Positions 40,350 to 48,865 of a stretch of DNA of 64,000 bases are shown here, one piece after another. Source of the DNA: Chloroflexota bacterium. GTDB lineage: Bacteria; Chloroflexota; Chloroflexia; Chloroheliales; Chloroheliaceae. The position numbers and the translations under genes are program-made. Numbering within the stretch: position 1 is the stretch's first letter; each line of letters begins with the position of its first letter. Location of the stretch: NCBI GenBank assembly GCA_028287745.1, contig JAQBPB010000112.1, positions 82,169 through 146,168 of the forward strand, written 5' to 3'. Under the pieces are notes generated by a model. It searched no databases, had not been told where the DNA came from, and saw only the letters and a program-made list of their open reading frames with translations.

Positions 40350-40658
40350 TTATTTATAGCGAAAGGTTATGCGCCCACGGCTCAAATCATAAGGTGATAA
40401 TTCGACAGTTACCCGGTCTCCGGGGAGGATACGGATAAAATTCTTACGCATTTTCCCACTGATATGACCGAGGACCATATGGCCGTTCTCAAGTTCTACC
40501 TGGAACATGGCATTGGGCAAAGCTTCTTTCACCCGTCCCTCAATTGCAATCGCGTCGCTTTTTGAAGGCTTGGGCGGTTCTCTTGGCACCAGGGGCGCTG
40601 CCGGAGCTTGTTGTTTTTTACTTCCTCCCCTGGAATTGTTGTACCGGTTGTCTGGCAA
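40350..40658 (-). CDS. infA: Translation initiation factor IF-1 with N-terminal extension
   Basis: IF-1 binds the ribosomal A site during initiation. The last 70 residues match the family closely, with EALPNAMFQVELENGH, HISGKMRKNFIRILPGDRV and a C-terminal SRGRITFRYK. The first 32 residues (PDNRYNNSRGGSKKQQ and a Pro/Ala-rich part) are an extension absent from the normal 72-residue protein. The start is TTG with GGAAAGG upstream; no in-frame ATG lies near the core. It is not in the usual ribosomal protein operon. Confidence 0.93.
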   Translation of the reverse strand: MPDNRYNNSRGGSKKQQAPAAPLVPREPPKPSKSDAIAIEGRVKEALPNAMFQVELENGHMVLGHISGKMRKNFIRILPGDRVTVELSPYDLSRGRITFRYK

Positions 40659-40950
40659 AAGTGGTAACCTTTCCTTTCATGCACTTCGGATTTGCCGGAG
40701 TCTGGTTATACCTAAAATAACACCAAAAAAGACCTCAATCTATCTGTCTGACACAATGCCTCTCACACAACATTGGACCAATCTGATTGAAGTTAAATAC
40801 AATAGTAGGATTATTATTTTAGCATAGCCCGTGAGTAGCTGCAATAGGTTGCACCCAGGTAGGGGCCGTGCTAAAATCCATCAACATTTTAGTTGCCAAA
40901 AGTGGTATTCTATAACCCGGATTAACCCTAATTTAAAAGGAGACTAACAG
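40659..40950. other. Divergent gap between infA and the Trm112-like gene
   Basis: I see no gene, RNA or strong hairpin in these 292 bases. They should hold the promoters of infA (minus) and of the Trm112-like gene (plus), but no box combination is convincing. Confidence 0.45.
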
Positions 40951-41151
40951 ATGTCTGATACTCAGACTCCCCAGCCGCAGACCATTTCCAAAGAATTACT
41001 TGATATTTTGGTCTGCCCGCTCAGCAAAACAAAGGTTGTTTTGAGTGAAGATGGCACTAAACTGCTGTGTGTCGATGAATGTACCGACCCGAAATGCCCC
41101 CGTCAGTATCCTATCGAAAACGGGATTCCTAAAATGCTGGTCGAGGACTAA
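40951..41151 (+). CDS. Trm112/YcaR-family zinc-binding protein
   Basis: This 66-residue protein belongs to the Trm112/UPF0434 family of small zinc-ribbon proteins, which in eukaryotes and archaea activate methyltransferases. It has the core LLDILVCPLSKTKV, a Cys pair in VDECTDPKCPRQYPI and the family ending ENGIPKMLVED. Extra cysteines complete a plausible zinc site. A-rich AAAGGAG lies upstream of the ATG. The glycosyltransferase gene begins 9 bases after its stop, so the two are co-transcribed. Confidence 0.88.
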   Translation: MSDTQTPQPQTISKELLDILVCPLSKTKVVLSEDGTKLLCVDECTDPKCPRQYPIENGIPKMLVED

Positions 41152-41159
41152 AGCAAAGT

Positions 41160-42353
41160 TTGTCCCATTTCGTCTTCATATATCCCCAGATAAAACGGCT
41201 TACCGGTGCCCAGCGGCTAATTCTGGCCCTGGCTGGCGCGGTGGCCGACCAGGTGGATAGCCCGGGCACCGTTACTTTACTTACTCACCGGTTCGCCGCC
41301 GAATGCCGTCCGGCCCTTTCGCCAAAGGTTACCTTGATCGAAACCGGCCGCAACCTCAACCTTACCGGCAATCATTACCTGGACTCTATTATAGAATACC
41401 TGGCAGTGCCGGGGTTATTACGGTCCTTACCGGCGAATGTTACAGCCCTTTGTTTTTTTGGACCGCCCAGTTTGCCGGGTTTATGGTGGGCCAAAAAAGT
41501 CCGGCGTCTAAAACAAAAACTACTCTATTTCTGCTACGAACCGCCCAGGGCGGCTTATACCGACCGCCTGGAAGTCACCCGGCGAATGGGCTGGTTAGGC
41601 CGGTTAGCCCGGCCCTTTTTACGACTTTACCGCCCAATTGACCGTTATCTGACGCGCCAGGCCGGGGCGGTACTGGTCAACGGCCAGTACGGCCAGAAGC
41701 TTATCCGGGAAACCTATGGCCTGCCCGCCACTATTATTACGCACGGCGCGGAAACTGACCTGGTGCCGGGCGCGGTTGCCCAGGGTTCCGACTTACGGCA
41801 ACGTTACGGGCTGGCTGACCGCCCGGTATTATTGACCGTCAACCATTTGCATCCCCGCAAGCGGGTCAACCTCTTGCTGGAAACCATGCCGCTGGTACTG
41901 ACGAAACACCCGGACGCCGTGGCCCTGGTAGTGGGAAATGGGCCGGAGAAAAGCAGTTTACAGGCCCAGGCGGCTGCTCTGGGCTTGCAACCGGAACAGG
42001 TAATTTTTGCCGGGTTTGTGCCCGAAACGGAATTAGCCGGGCATTACGCCGCCGCGAACATCTATGTCCACACCGGCCGGGCCGAAAGTTTCGGTTTATC
42101 TATCCTGGAAGCTTCAATGTCCGGCCTGCCGGTGGTAGCCGTGGACGAAGGCGGCCCGGGTGAGATTTTGAAAGATGGGGAAACCGGCTTCCTGGTCAAC
42201 CCGGACCCGGCGGAACTGGCCTCAAAGCTTAACCAGTTGCTTTCAAACCCGGCCCAGGCCCGGCAAATGGGGCAAACCAATGCCGACCGGGTTAAATCGC
42301 GCTACACCTGGCAAAAAGGCGCCGAAGACTTTATAAAGATCAGCTCTGAGTGA
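41160..42353 (+). CDS. Glycosyltransferase family 4
   Basis: This 397-residue enzyme has the GT-B fold of family GT4, retaining transferases that use nucleotide sugars for glycolipids, polysaccharides or glycoproteins. The acceptor domain takes the first half, and the donor domain begins near residue 210 with RPVLLTVNHLHPRKRVNLLL. The donor-site signature is AESFGLSILEASMSGLPVVA with the conserved Glu pair. There is no membrane segment. The start is TTG at 41160, nine bases after the Trm112-like gene, with little ribosome-binding signal. The substrate is unknown. Confidence 0.9.
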   Translation: MSHFVFIYPQIKRLTGAQRLILALAGAVADQVDSPGTVTLLTHRFAAECRPALSPKVTLIETGRNLNLTGNHYLDSIIEYLAVPGLLRSLPANVTALCFFGPPSLPGLWWAKKVRRLKQKLLYFCYEPPRAAYTDRLEVTRRMGWLGRLARPFLRLYRPIDRYLTRQAGAVLVNGQYGQKLIRETYGLPATIITHGAETDLVPGAVAQGSDLRQRYGLADRPVLLTVNHLHPRKRVNLLLETMPLVLTKHPDAVALVVGNGPEKSSLQAQAAALGLQPEQVIFAGFVPETELAGHYAAANIYVHTGRAESFGLSILEASMSGLPVVAVDEGGPGEILKDGETGFLVNPDPAELASKLNQLLSNPAQARQMGQTNADRVKSRYTWQKGAEDFIKISSE

Positions 42354-42380
42354 GCTAAATTGGGCAATTAGTGAAGAGCA

Positions 42381-44228
42381 ATGCTGAGAAAAAGGTTCCC
42401 CGGTCTGAATTTTCACAGCCTGCGCTGGCGCATTTCCCTGGCGTTTTTTAGTCTTATTACCCTGGGCCTTTTGCTCCTGACTTTTTTCCTGGCTTCCTAT
42501 GTCAAAGACCTCTATTTAAGCAATTTAGAAGAACGCCTGGTGGCCGAAGCTCACCTTGCGGCAGCCCACCTTTCCAGCCCCATAGTTACCCTTACCAATT
42601 TGCAGCCCCTGGCTAACCAGACGGCCCAGCTTACCGGTGCTCGCGTGACGGTTATTCGCCAGGACGGCAAAGTGCTGGCCGATAGCGAAGTAGCCAGTAG
42701 TACCCTGGAAAATCACGCCAACCGCCCGGAAATTATAGCCGCTCAACAAAACCCGCTGGGCTATGGCAAGTCCACCCGGACAAGCGTTAGTTTACATAAT
42801 CCTTTGTTGTATATTGCCGTTATTACCCCGACCATACCGGGCAGCGAACTTTCAGGGACGGTCGTCCGGCTGGCTTTACCGCTGGTGGTCATTGATAAGG
42901 TAATAAATTCAATCTGGCTGACTTTTGGCGTATCCGCGCTGGTAGTGGCTATTCTAACGTTGGTAGTTGGACAATGGCAGTTAAACCGGCTGGTGCGGCC
43001 GCTTAATGGGGTGGTAAGGGCGGCCCAGGCGCTCGGCAAAGGCAACTTTGATGCGCGGGTGGAACCCAGCCCTTACCAGGAATACAGCGCCATCGGCCAG
43101 ACTTTCAACCAGATGGCGACTCAGCTGGCCGAACTGGTCGGCGTGCTGGAAGAAGAGCGCCAGATGCTACAGGCGGTCCTGGATAATATGGGGGACGGCG
43201 TGGTGAGCCTGGACTCCGAGACTCGCCTGCTCTCATTTAACTCGGCTGCCCGGAGATTACTGCGCCTGCCGGTCCGGTTGGAACTAACCGGCCAGACCCT
43301 GATGACGGTCACTCGCGACCACGAGATTTTCCAGCTTTTGCAGCAAGCCCTCCAGACCGGCCAACCGGTGACACAGCTTTTAGAAACGCCCTACCGGTCT
43401 TATAGTTTGCAGGTAACGGCGGTGCCCTGGACCGCCACGCAGCCGGGCCGGGCTTTGTTGATCTTGCGCGACCTGACAGAACTGCGCCGGGTCGAAAGGG
43501 TCCGGCGGGACTTTATAGCGAACATATCGCACGAACTACGCACTCCCCTGGCTGCCATCAAAATAATGAGCGAAACGGTTGAGATGGTCCTGGAAGAAGA
43601 CCCCGCTACGGCTCGTCAGATGGTCAGCCGGATAAATGGCGAGGTCGACCACCTGACCCGGCTGGTCAAAGAATTATTGAGCCTGGCGACCCTTCAATCC
43701 GATAAAGCAATTTTTGAATTTGGGCCGGTGGACCTGAAGTTATTATTGGAAGAAGTCAGGGATGGCTTGCGGCCGCTGGCGGAGCAAAAAGAACAGGTCC
43801 TATCCCTGGAAATAGAACCGGGGCTGCCCGGTGTAGTGATTGACCGTGAGAAAATTGCGGTAGCGCTGCGCAACCTGCTTCAGAATGCGATTAAGTTTAC
43901 GGATAAAGGCGGTTCGATTGTACTGAAGGCCGAACTTCAAAATGACCCGGGCACCCAGGCGGTGCTTACTTCCGCCGCCGGGTGGGTCAAGTTCAGTGTC
44001 AGGGACACCGGGATCGGTCTGACCAAAGAGGAGCAGCAAAGAGTCTTTGAGCGGTTCTATAAAGTAGATCCTAGCCGGTCCGGTGACGCGGGTAGCGGCC
44101 TGGGCCTGGCAATCACCAAACATATTATTCAGGGCCATCACGGCGCTATCTGGGTCGAGAGTACCCCCGGCCAGGGCGCAACCTTTGCCTTTACGCTGCC
44201 TTTGCGCCCGCCCAGGGTCAATAACTAA
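42381..44228 (+). CDS. PhoR/VicK-type membrane sensor histidine kinase
   Basis: This 615-residue kinase has a membrane segment at about 18-38 and an extracytoplasmic sensor domain (about 40-170). A second membrane segment lies at about 178-198, then HAMP (about 200-250) and a PAS domain (about 262-365). HisKA follows with His384 in NISHELRTPLAAIK. The HATPase domain has NLLQNAIKF, RDTGIGL, FERFYK and GSGLGLAI. The layout matches PhoR and VicK/WalK kinases for phosphate or cell-wall signals. No response regulator is adjacent, so its partner is elsewhere. It starts 27 bases after the glycosyltransferase gene. Confidence 0.93.
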   Translation: MLRKRFPGLNFHSLRWRISLAFFSLITLGLLLLTFFLASYVKDLYLSNLEERLVAEAHLAAAHLSSPIVTLTNLQPLANQTAQLTGARVTVIRQDGKVLADSEVASSTLENHANRPEIIAAQQNPLGYGKSTRTSVSLHNPLLYIAVITPTIPGSELSGTVVRLALPLVVIDKVINSIWLTFGVSALVVAILTLVVGQWQLNRLVRPLNGVVRAAQALGKGNFDARVEPSPYQEYSAIGQTFNQMATQLAELVGVLEEERQMLQAVLDNMGDGVVSLDSETRLLSFNSAARRLLRLPVRLELTGQTLMTVTRDHEIFQLLQQALQTGQPVTQLLETPYRSYSLQVTAVPWTATQPGRALLILRDLTELRRVERVRRDFIANISHELRTPLAAIKIMSETVEMVLEEDPATARQMVSRINGEVDHLTRLVKELLSLATLQSDKAIFEFGPVDLKLLLEEVRDGLRPLAEQKEQVLSLEIEPGLPGVVIDREKIAVALRNLLQNAIKFTDKGGSIVLKAELQNDPGTQAVLTSAAGWVKFSVRDTGIGLTKEEQQRVFERFYKVDPSRSGDAGSGLGLAITKHIIQGHHGAIWVESTPGQGATFAFTLPLRPPRVNN

Positions 44229-44293
44229 ACCGGCGGCCCGGCTACATGTACCAAAAAGCGCTTGCAGTCGCGTAATGTTTGCCGCCACCTTTA

Positions 44294-46255
44294 TTAGCCG
44301 GTCAGCACTCCCCAATCGGCGTAAAGCTGCTCAATTTCACCCTGGACCTGCTGGTATTCCAGGCCCAACCGCCCCAGGGCATCCAGGTCCTGTTTTTCCC
44401 CGGCCTGGTTCAACTCCTCACCAATCTTAACCAGGCGAGTTTCTTTCTGGCTGATCGCTTCTTCAATCTGGATGATTTTACGCAGCCGCTGGCGTTCTTC
44501 CTTGCCAATCGTTTTAAGACTGCCGTTAGCGGCTGGGTTGACCGGGACCGGGGCGGCTTGCACCGGCTTGGCAGTGGTCCCATTTTTGGAACCGGCTCCC
44601 CCTGGCTGTACTTTAGCCTGCTGGCGGGACTGTTCCTGCTCGCGGTCTTTAGCCTTATTGAGCCATTCCAGGTAATCGGTATAGTTCCCCAGGTGGAAAG
44701 TCATTGTCCCATTACCGACAGCCCAGACCTGGGTTGCCAGGGCATCAATAAAGTAACGGTCGTGTGAAACCATTAAAAGCGTGCCGTTATATTCGCTTAA
44801 AAGGTCTTCCAGGGCTTCTCGGGCATTAATATCCAGATGGTTTGTCGGTTCGTCAAGGATTAGAAAGTTGGCCTTGGTTAAAGTTAATTTAGCCAGGGCC
44901 ACCCGGCTGCGCTCGCCGCCGGATAGGTCGGATACTTTCTTGTAGACATCATCGCCGCTGAACAGGAACCGGCCCAAAAAGTTACGGGCGGCGCCTTCGG
45001 TCATCGGCTCGGCCCACAAAATTTCTTCCAGAACGGTATTCTTAAAGTTTAAGCCTTCGTGCGACTGGGCATAGTAGCCTACTTTGATATTCGGTCCCAG
45101 CTCAACTATGCCGTTTAAGGGTGAAATCTCACCCATAATTGTTTTCAAGAAGGTGGATTTGCCGCTGCCGTTAGGCCCAATAATCGCCACTCGCTCCTGG
45201 CGCTGGATTTCCAGGTCGGGCGCTTTGAACAGGCTTTGACTGCCGGTTTTGAGCCGGTAGCCCACTTCCAGTTCTTCGGTTGCCAGGGCCAGGCGGCCGC
45301 TGCGGAGGTCAGTTTGCAGCGAAAGGTGCAGCTTATCTTTTTCTTTAGGGCGGTGGACCCGGTCCAGCCGGTTTAGAACTTTCTGGCGGCCGCGCGCTTC
45401 TTTAGAACGCTGCCCGGCCTTAAAGCGCCGGATAAATTCCTCGGTCTTTAGAATATGTTCCTGCTGCGCTTCATAGACATTCATGGCCCGCTGGAAGCGT
45501 TCCTCGCGCAGGCCCATGTACTTGGTATAGTTTCCGGGATAATCTTCGACGCTGCCAAAGCTGAGGTCAAGCACGCGAGTAACTACCCGGTCCAGGAAGA
45601 AGCGGTCGTGGCTAATGATGATAATCGTGCCAGACCAGGCGGCCAGGAAGTTTTCCAGCCATTCCAGGGTATTCAGGTCCAGGTGGTTGGTGGGTTCGTC
45701 AAGCAGTAGCAGTTCAGGCCCGGCCAGGAGGGCGCGCGCCAGGGCCGCCCGGGTTTTTTGGCCGCCGCTAAATTTTGTCAGCGGCATGTCCCACATTTCG
45801 CGCTCGAAATTCAGGCCGGTTAAAATCTGGCTAATCCGGGTTTCATAGTCATAACCACCGGTAAGTTCAAACCGGTGGATGAGTTCGCCGTACCGTTCCA
45901 ACAAAGCGTCAAAATTGTCGCTGGGCTGGCTCATGGCCTGTTCCAGGTGCGAAATTTCCGCCTGCATCGCCCGGACTTCCTCAAAGACGGTCAACATTTC
46001 GTTGTAGAGCGTTTTGTCGCTATCAAAAGTGGCTTCCTGGGGCAGGTATGCCATCTTCAAACCCCGGCGCATCACAATCTCACCGCTGTCCGCGCGCTCC
46101 TCACCGGCGATTATCCGCATGAGGGTGCTTTTGCCTGCACCGTTAACGCCGACCAGGGCCGCTTTCTCGCCGTCGTTCAACTGAAAGCTTACATCTTTGA
46201 ATACGGGGAAAATATTGAATGACTTGTTTAGTTTAAATAGTGATAATACCGACAT
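44294..46255 (-). CDS. ABC-F family ATPase
   Basis: This 653-residue soluble protein has two ABC domains in one chain and no membrane part, the ABC-F layout of Uup, EttA and ribosome-protection factors. The first domain has GVNGAGKST (about 37-45) and FSGGQKTRAALA; the second has GPNGSGKST (about 360) and LSGGERSRVALA. Between them lies the charged helical interdomain linker that reaches the ribosomal E site. The C-terminus is a coiled coil (about 590-650) like that of Uup. It may help stalled ribosomes. The exact subgroup cannot be fixed by eye. Confidence 0.93.
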   Translation of the reverse strand: MSVLSLFKLNKSFNIFPVFKDVSFQLNDGEKAALVGVNGAGKSTLMRIIAGEERADSGEIVMRRGLKMAYLPQEATFDSDKTLYNEMLTVFEEVRAMQAEISHLEQAMSQPSDNFDALLERYGELIHRFELTGGYDYETRISQILTGLNFEREMWDMPLTKFSGGQKTRAALARALLAGPELLLLDEPTNHLDLNTLEWLENFLAAWSGTIIIISHDRFFLDRVVTRVLDLSFGSVEDYPGNYTKYMGLREERFQRAMNVYEAQQEHILKTEEFIRRFKAGQRSKEARGRQKVLNRLDRVHRPKEKDKLHLSLQTDLRSGRLALATEELEVGYRLKTGSQSLFKAPDLEIQRQERVAIIGPNGSGKSTFLKTIMGEISPLNGIVELGPNIKVGYYAQSHEGLNFKNTVLEEILWAEPMTEGAARNFLGRFLFSGDDVYKKVSDLSGGERSRVALAKLTLTKANFLILDEPTNHLDINAREALEDLLSEYNGTLLMVSHDRYFIDALATQVWAVGNGTMTFHLGNYTDYLEWLNKAKDREQEQSRQQAKVQPGGAGSKNGTTAKPVQAAPVPVNPAANGSLKTIGKEERQRLRKIIQIEEAISQKETRLVKIGEELNQAGEKQDLDALGRLGLEYQQVQGEIEQLYADWGVLTG

Positions 46256-46356
46256 GGAAAATGTTTAGCTCAACCTTCTGATTTACAAATTCTTTTCGCG
46301 GAAATTATAGCATAGCTATAAGCCCTTTGGGATACCAGTATTGGACGGAGGGTGCC

Positions 46357-46388
46357 AAAAAAAGCAGAGACTGATTTGTCCCTGCTTA
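46357..46388 (-). terminator. Terminator of the gene at 46407-46916
   Basis: AGCAG.GAC (46363-46371) pairs with GTC.CTGCT (46378-46386) with one mismatch. On the minus strand it is followed by seven T. Confidence 0.72.
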
Positions 46389-46406
46389 AAAGACCCTCGA
46401 ACACGC

Positions 46407-46916
46407 CTATCTTTGCCGGTTGAGTTGATTTGATATCAATAGGGCCGCGAAATCGATCGCGTCTTCCACATCATCACCGTCCGAGAAATAGCTGACACTG
46501 TGGGCAATATCCAGGCAGTTTTTACCCTGGGTATACTGGAGCAGGACATACGGCAAGCGGTCGAACATTCGCTCGCGCCCCCGGAAGTAACGGACCATTC
46601 TTTCATCCAGCAGCGCGCCAAAGGTGGACGCCTGGTACAGCACGGGGTAGGCCAGCGGGCCTTTTTCTAACCCGCGTAAAATCCTTTTTACCTCGGCCAC
46701 ACTATATTTGTGGCGCTTTACCTGACTACTTGGCTCGGTATAATTACCTAAATTTCCATTCGAACCGGCCCTCGGGCCATTCGGTGCCAGGCCTAACCGG
46801 CCCAAACCGGTGAACATATTCTGGCGGGACTGCCTCGGCGGGTTGCTGTTTTCCTGGTGCAACAGTTGCCGGATAAAGGCAAGTACTTGTGAATAAACCT
46901 TATTAAATTGGGACAT
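46407..46916 (-). CDS. Hypothetical protein, 170 residues
   Basis: I do not recognise this protein. The ATG at 46916 has GGAGGG eight bases upstream; the open frame extends to 47018 but that part looks random. A helical N-terminus (MSQFNKVYSQVLAFIRQLL) is followed by a Gly/Asn-rich linker (about 25-65). A helical C-terminal part follows, with RGLEKGPLAYPVLYQASTFG, an Arg-rich RYFRGRERMFDRLPYVLLQY and a final acidic DGDDVEDAIDFAA. There is no signal peptide. It has its own terminator. Confidence 0.68.
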   Translation of the reverse strand: MSQFNKVYSQVLAFIRQLLHQENSNPPRQSRQNMFTGLGRLGLAPNGPRAGSNGNLGNYTEPSSQVKRHKYSVAEVKRILRGLEKGPLAYPVLYQASTFGALLDERMVRYFRGRERMFDRLPYVLLQYTQGKNCLDIAHSVSYFSDGDDVEDAIDFAALLISNQLNRQR

Positions 46917-47162
46917 CCTTATAACCCTCCGTCTTATACAGCGATAACAACCGCTGGCTGTATAGAGCGGGCCCGTGAGAGCGGGTAAAACAAGTGCCTG
47001 GAACGGGGGAGTATCCATGCACCTTTACTACTTCGTAAACACCTGAAAAAACGCTTATACAGTAACACATTAACTTTAGACACTAATATAATACAGCACA
47101 AATCAAGCCAGTCAATGGTACAAAAGCCTAATAAAAATAAAGTATTAGTATAGAATGACCAA

Positions 47163-48314
47163 CTAAAAAATTAGCTTTGCGGCCGCTTCCTGGGCCAGTT
47201 TCAAGGCATCGGCCGGACTTCCACCCGGTGCCAGGGCTGTAACATGACCCATTTTCCGGCCTGGCCGGGAGGCTGCTTTGCCGTAGAAGTGAACGTGCGC
47301 TCCGGGGACCGCCAGCGCATCCGCCAGTCCGTCCGGGCCTTCTGTGCGGCTCGTTTCACCCAGTAAATTAACCATTGCCGCCGGAGCAATCAGGCTGGTT
47401 GAGCCGAGCGGCAAGTCCAGGATAGCTCTTATTAAGTTATCAAACTGGCTGCTGGCACAGGCTTCAATGGTGTAGTGGCCGCTGTTGTGGGGGCGCGGGG
47501 CTAACTCGTTTATGAGGACTTCACCTTCGTCTGTTAAGAACATTTCTACGCCAAATACGCCTACCCCTTGAATCGCTTCAATCGCTTTTCGGGCGATTTC
47601 GGTTGCTTTGTCGGCGGCACTCAGGGGGACCTGGGCCGGGGCGGTTACGGTATGGCAGATATGGTCGCGCTGGACCGTTTCAACCAGCGGGTAAAGCGCG
47701 GTTTCACCACCGGGCCGCCGGACGACCATAATCGCCAGTTCTTTTTGATAATTTATAAATGCTTCTACCATCAGGCCTTCCCGGCCCAGCTTTTCCATGC
47801 CTACGATAATATCGGCCGGGCCGTCCAGTTTCCAGTTGCCCTTGCCATCGTATCCGTTCCGGCGTGACTTCAGAATCAGCGGCCAGCCGTACTGCCGGGC
47901 AAAGTCTTCAATGTCGGCTGCCGTTTCTATTTTAGCGAAAGCCGGTACCGGCAGACCGGAAGCGCGCAGGGTTTGTTTTTGCAGGGCTTTGTCCTGGACC
48001 AGCCGCAGCGTCAGGGCCGAAGGATAGACCGGCAGGCCCTGGGCTTCCAGCCAGTGTAGAATATCGCTATCCACAAACTCGTTTTCAAGTGTAATGACAT
48101 CGCAAGTTTTGGTCAGACTTTCCAGCACCGCCGGGTCGTTCCAGTCCCCGATAATCTCAAAGGCGGCGATTTGTCCAGCCGGGCTATCTTCATGGGTTTC
48201 CGCGATAGCTACTTTAAAGTTCAGGCGGTTGGTGGCTTCAATGGTCATCCGGGCCAGTTGCCCGCCGCCCAGGATACCGATGGTTACGTTTGGTAATGAA
48301 TAAGGTTTTTTCAA
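47163..48314 (-). CDS. purK: 5-(carboxyamino)imidazole ribonucleotide synthase
   Basis: PurK uses ATP and bicarbonate to carboxylate aminoimidazole ribonucleotide in purine synthesis; PurE then rearranges the product. The 383-residue ATP-grasp protein has IGILGGGQLARM at the start, VITLENEFVD, KSRRNGYDGKGNW and the family motif LINELAPRPHNSGHYT. The start is TTG with AAAGGA upstream. purE, its usual partner, is not adjacent. Confidence 0.94.
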   Translation of the reverse strand: MKKPYSLPNVTIGILGGGQLARMTIEATNRLNFKVAIAETHEDSPAGQIAAFEIIGDWNDPAVLESLTKTCDVITLENEFVDSDILHWLEAQGLPVYPSALTLRLVQDKALQKQTLRASGLPVPAFAKIETAADIEDFARQYGWPLILKSRRNGYDGKGNWKLDGPADIIVGMEKLGREGLMVEAFINYQKELAIMVVRRPGGETALYPLVETVQRDHICHTVTAPAQVPLSAADKATEIARKAIEAIQGVGVFGVEMFLTDEGEVLINELAPRPHNSGHYTIEACASSQFDNLIRAILDLPLGSTSLIAPAAMVNLLGETSRTEGPDGLADALAVPGAHVHFYGKAASRPGRKMGHVTALAPGGSPADALKLAQEAAAKLIF

Positions 48315-48476
48315 TTTTGAGATCCTTTGTAAGGTATATCCCCTGATAATTTGCTATAATTAAGCTATCCCATACATCCAGGTATTGTAACACACCCGAA
48401 TTAGAAAACAGGCTCTCTAATTTAGGCTTAGTCTAAAATTTTGGTTAAAGGATTCGAAAACTTTGGGTTTTGCGGC

Positions 48477-48520
48477 TTGACAGAATCCAATTGTTGACTT
48501 AATATAGTTAGAAAGTCAAC
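48477..48520 (+). promoter_or_regulatory. Candidate promoter with overlapping inverted repeat
   Basis: TTGACA (48477-48482) lies 20 bases before TATAGT (48503-48508), a long spacer. A perfect seven-base inverted repeat, GTTGACT (48493-48499) with AGTCAAC (48514-48520), brackets the -10 region, so a repressor could sit on it. Confidence 0.45.
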
Positions 48521-48542
48521 ATAACTAGGGAGAATTAAATTT

Positions 48543-48782
48543 ATGAAAGGCATTGAGCTATCCAACCCGGTTGCCAACAATAAAGACGAATTGTGTCAGC
48601 AAATTGAAAAATTACAGTCTGAAGTAAATCAGCTGGCTTTACGTCTGAGCGGTTGTAGTGGCAGCGAATTTCATTTTATCTGGTCGAACCTGGCCAATGC
48701 CCGGGCTTATCTTGCCACGGCGCTGGATGCCAGCCACCAGCTCAAAGATAAAAGCCTTCCACCGCTAGCTTCTGACCGCTAA
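48543..48782 (+). CDS. Small coiled-coil protein of unknown function
   Basis: This 79-residue protein is helical and charged, with a likely coiled coil at about 13-37 (DELCQQIEKLQSEVNQLALR) and a second helix after a short Cys/Gly turn. I do not recognise it. AGGGAG lies upstream of the ATG. It has its own promoter-like region and a very strong terminator, which suggests a real and separately controlled small gene. Confidence 0.62.
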   Translation: MKGIELSNPVANNKDELCQQIEKLQSEVNQLALRLSGCSGSEFHFIWSNLANARAYLATALDASHQLKDKSLPPLASDR

Positions 48783-48790
48783 TTTCGGAC

Positions 48791-48846
48791 CTGAAATAAA
48801 AATTGACCCGGCGCTTTAACTAATGCCGGGTCAATTTTTATTTCAG
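48791..48846. terminator. Bidirectional terminator with a 22-base perfect stem
   Basis: Bases 48791-48812 pair perfectly with 48825-48846 around a 12-base loop. The stem contains A-runs on the left and T-runs on the right. It separates the small gene from the convergent secreted-protein gene. Confidence 0.92.
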
Positions 48847-48865
48847 GTTTTAGCCGTGAAGCATC

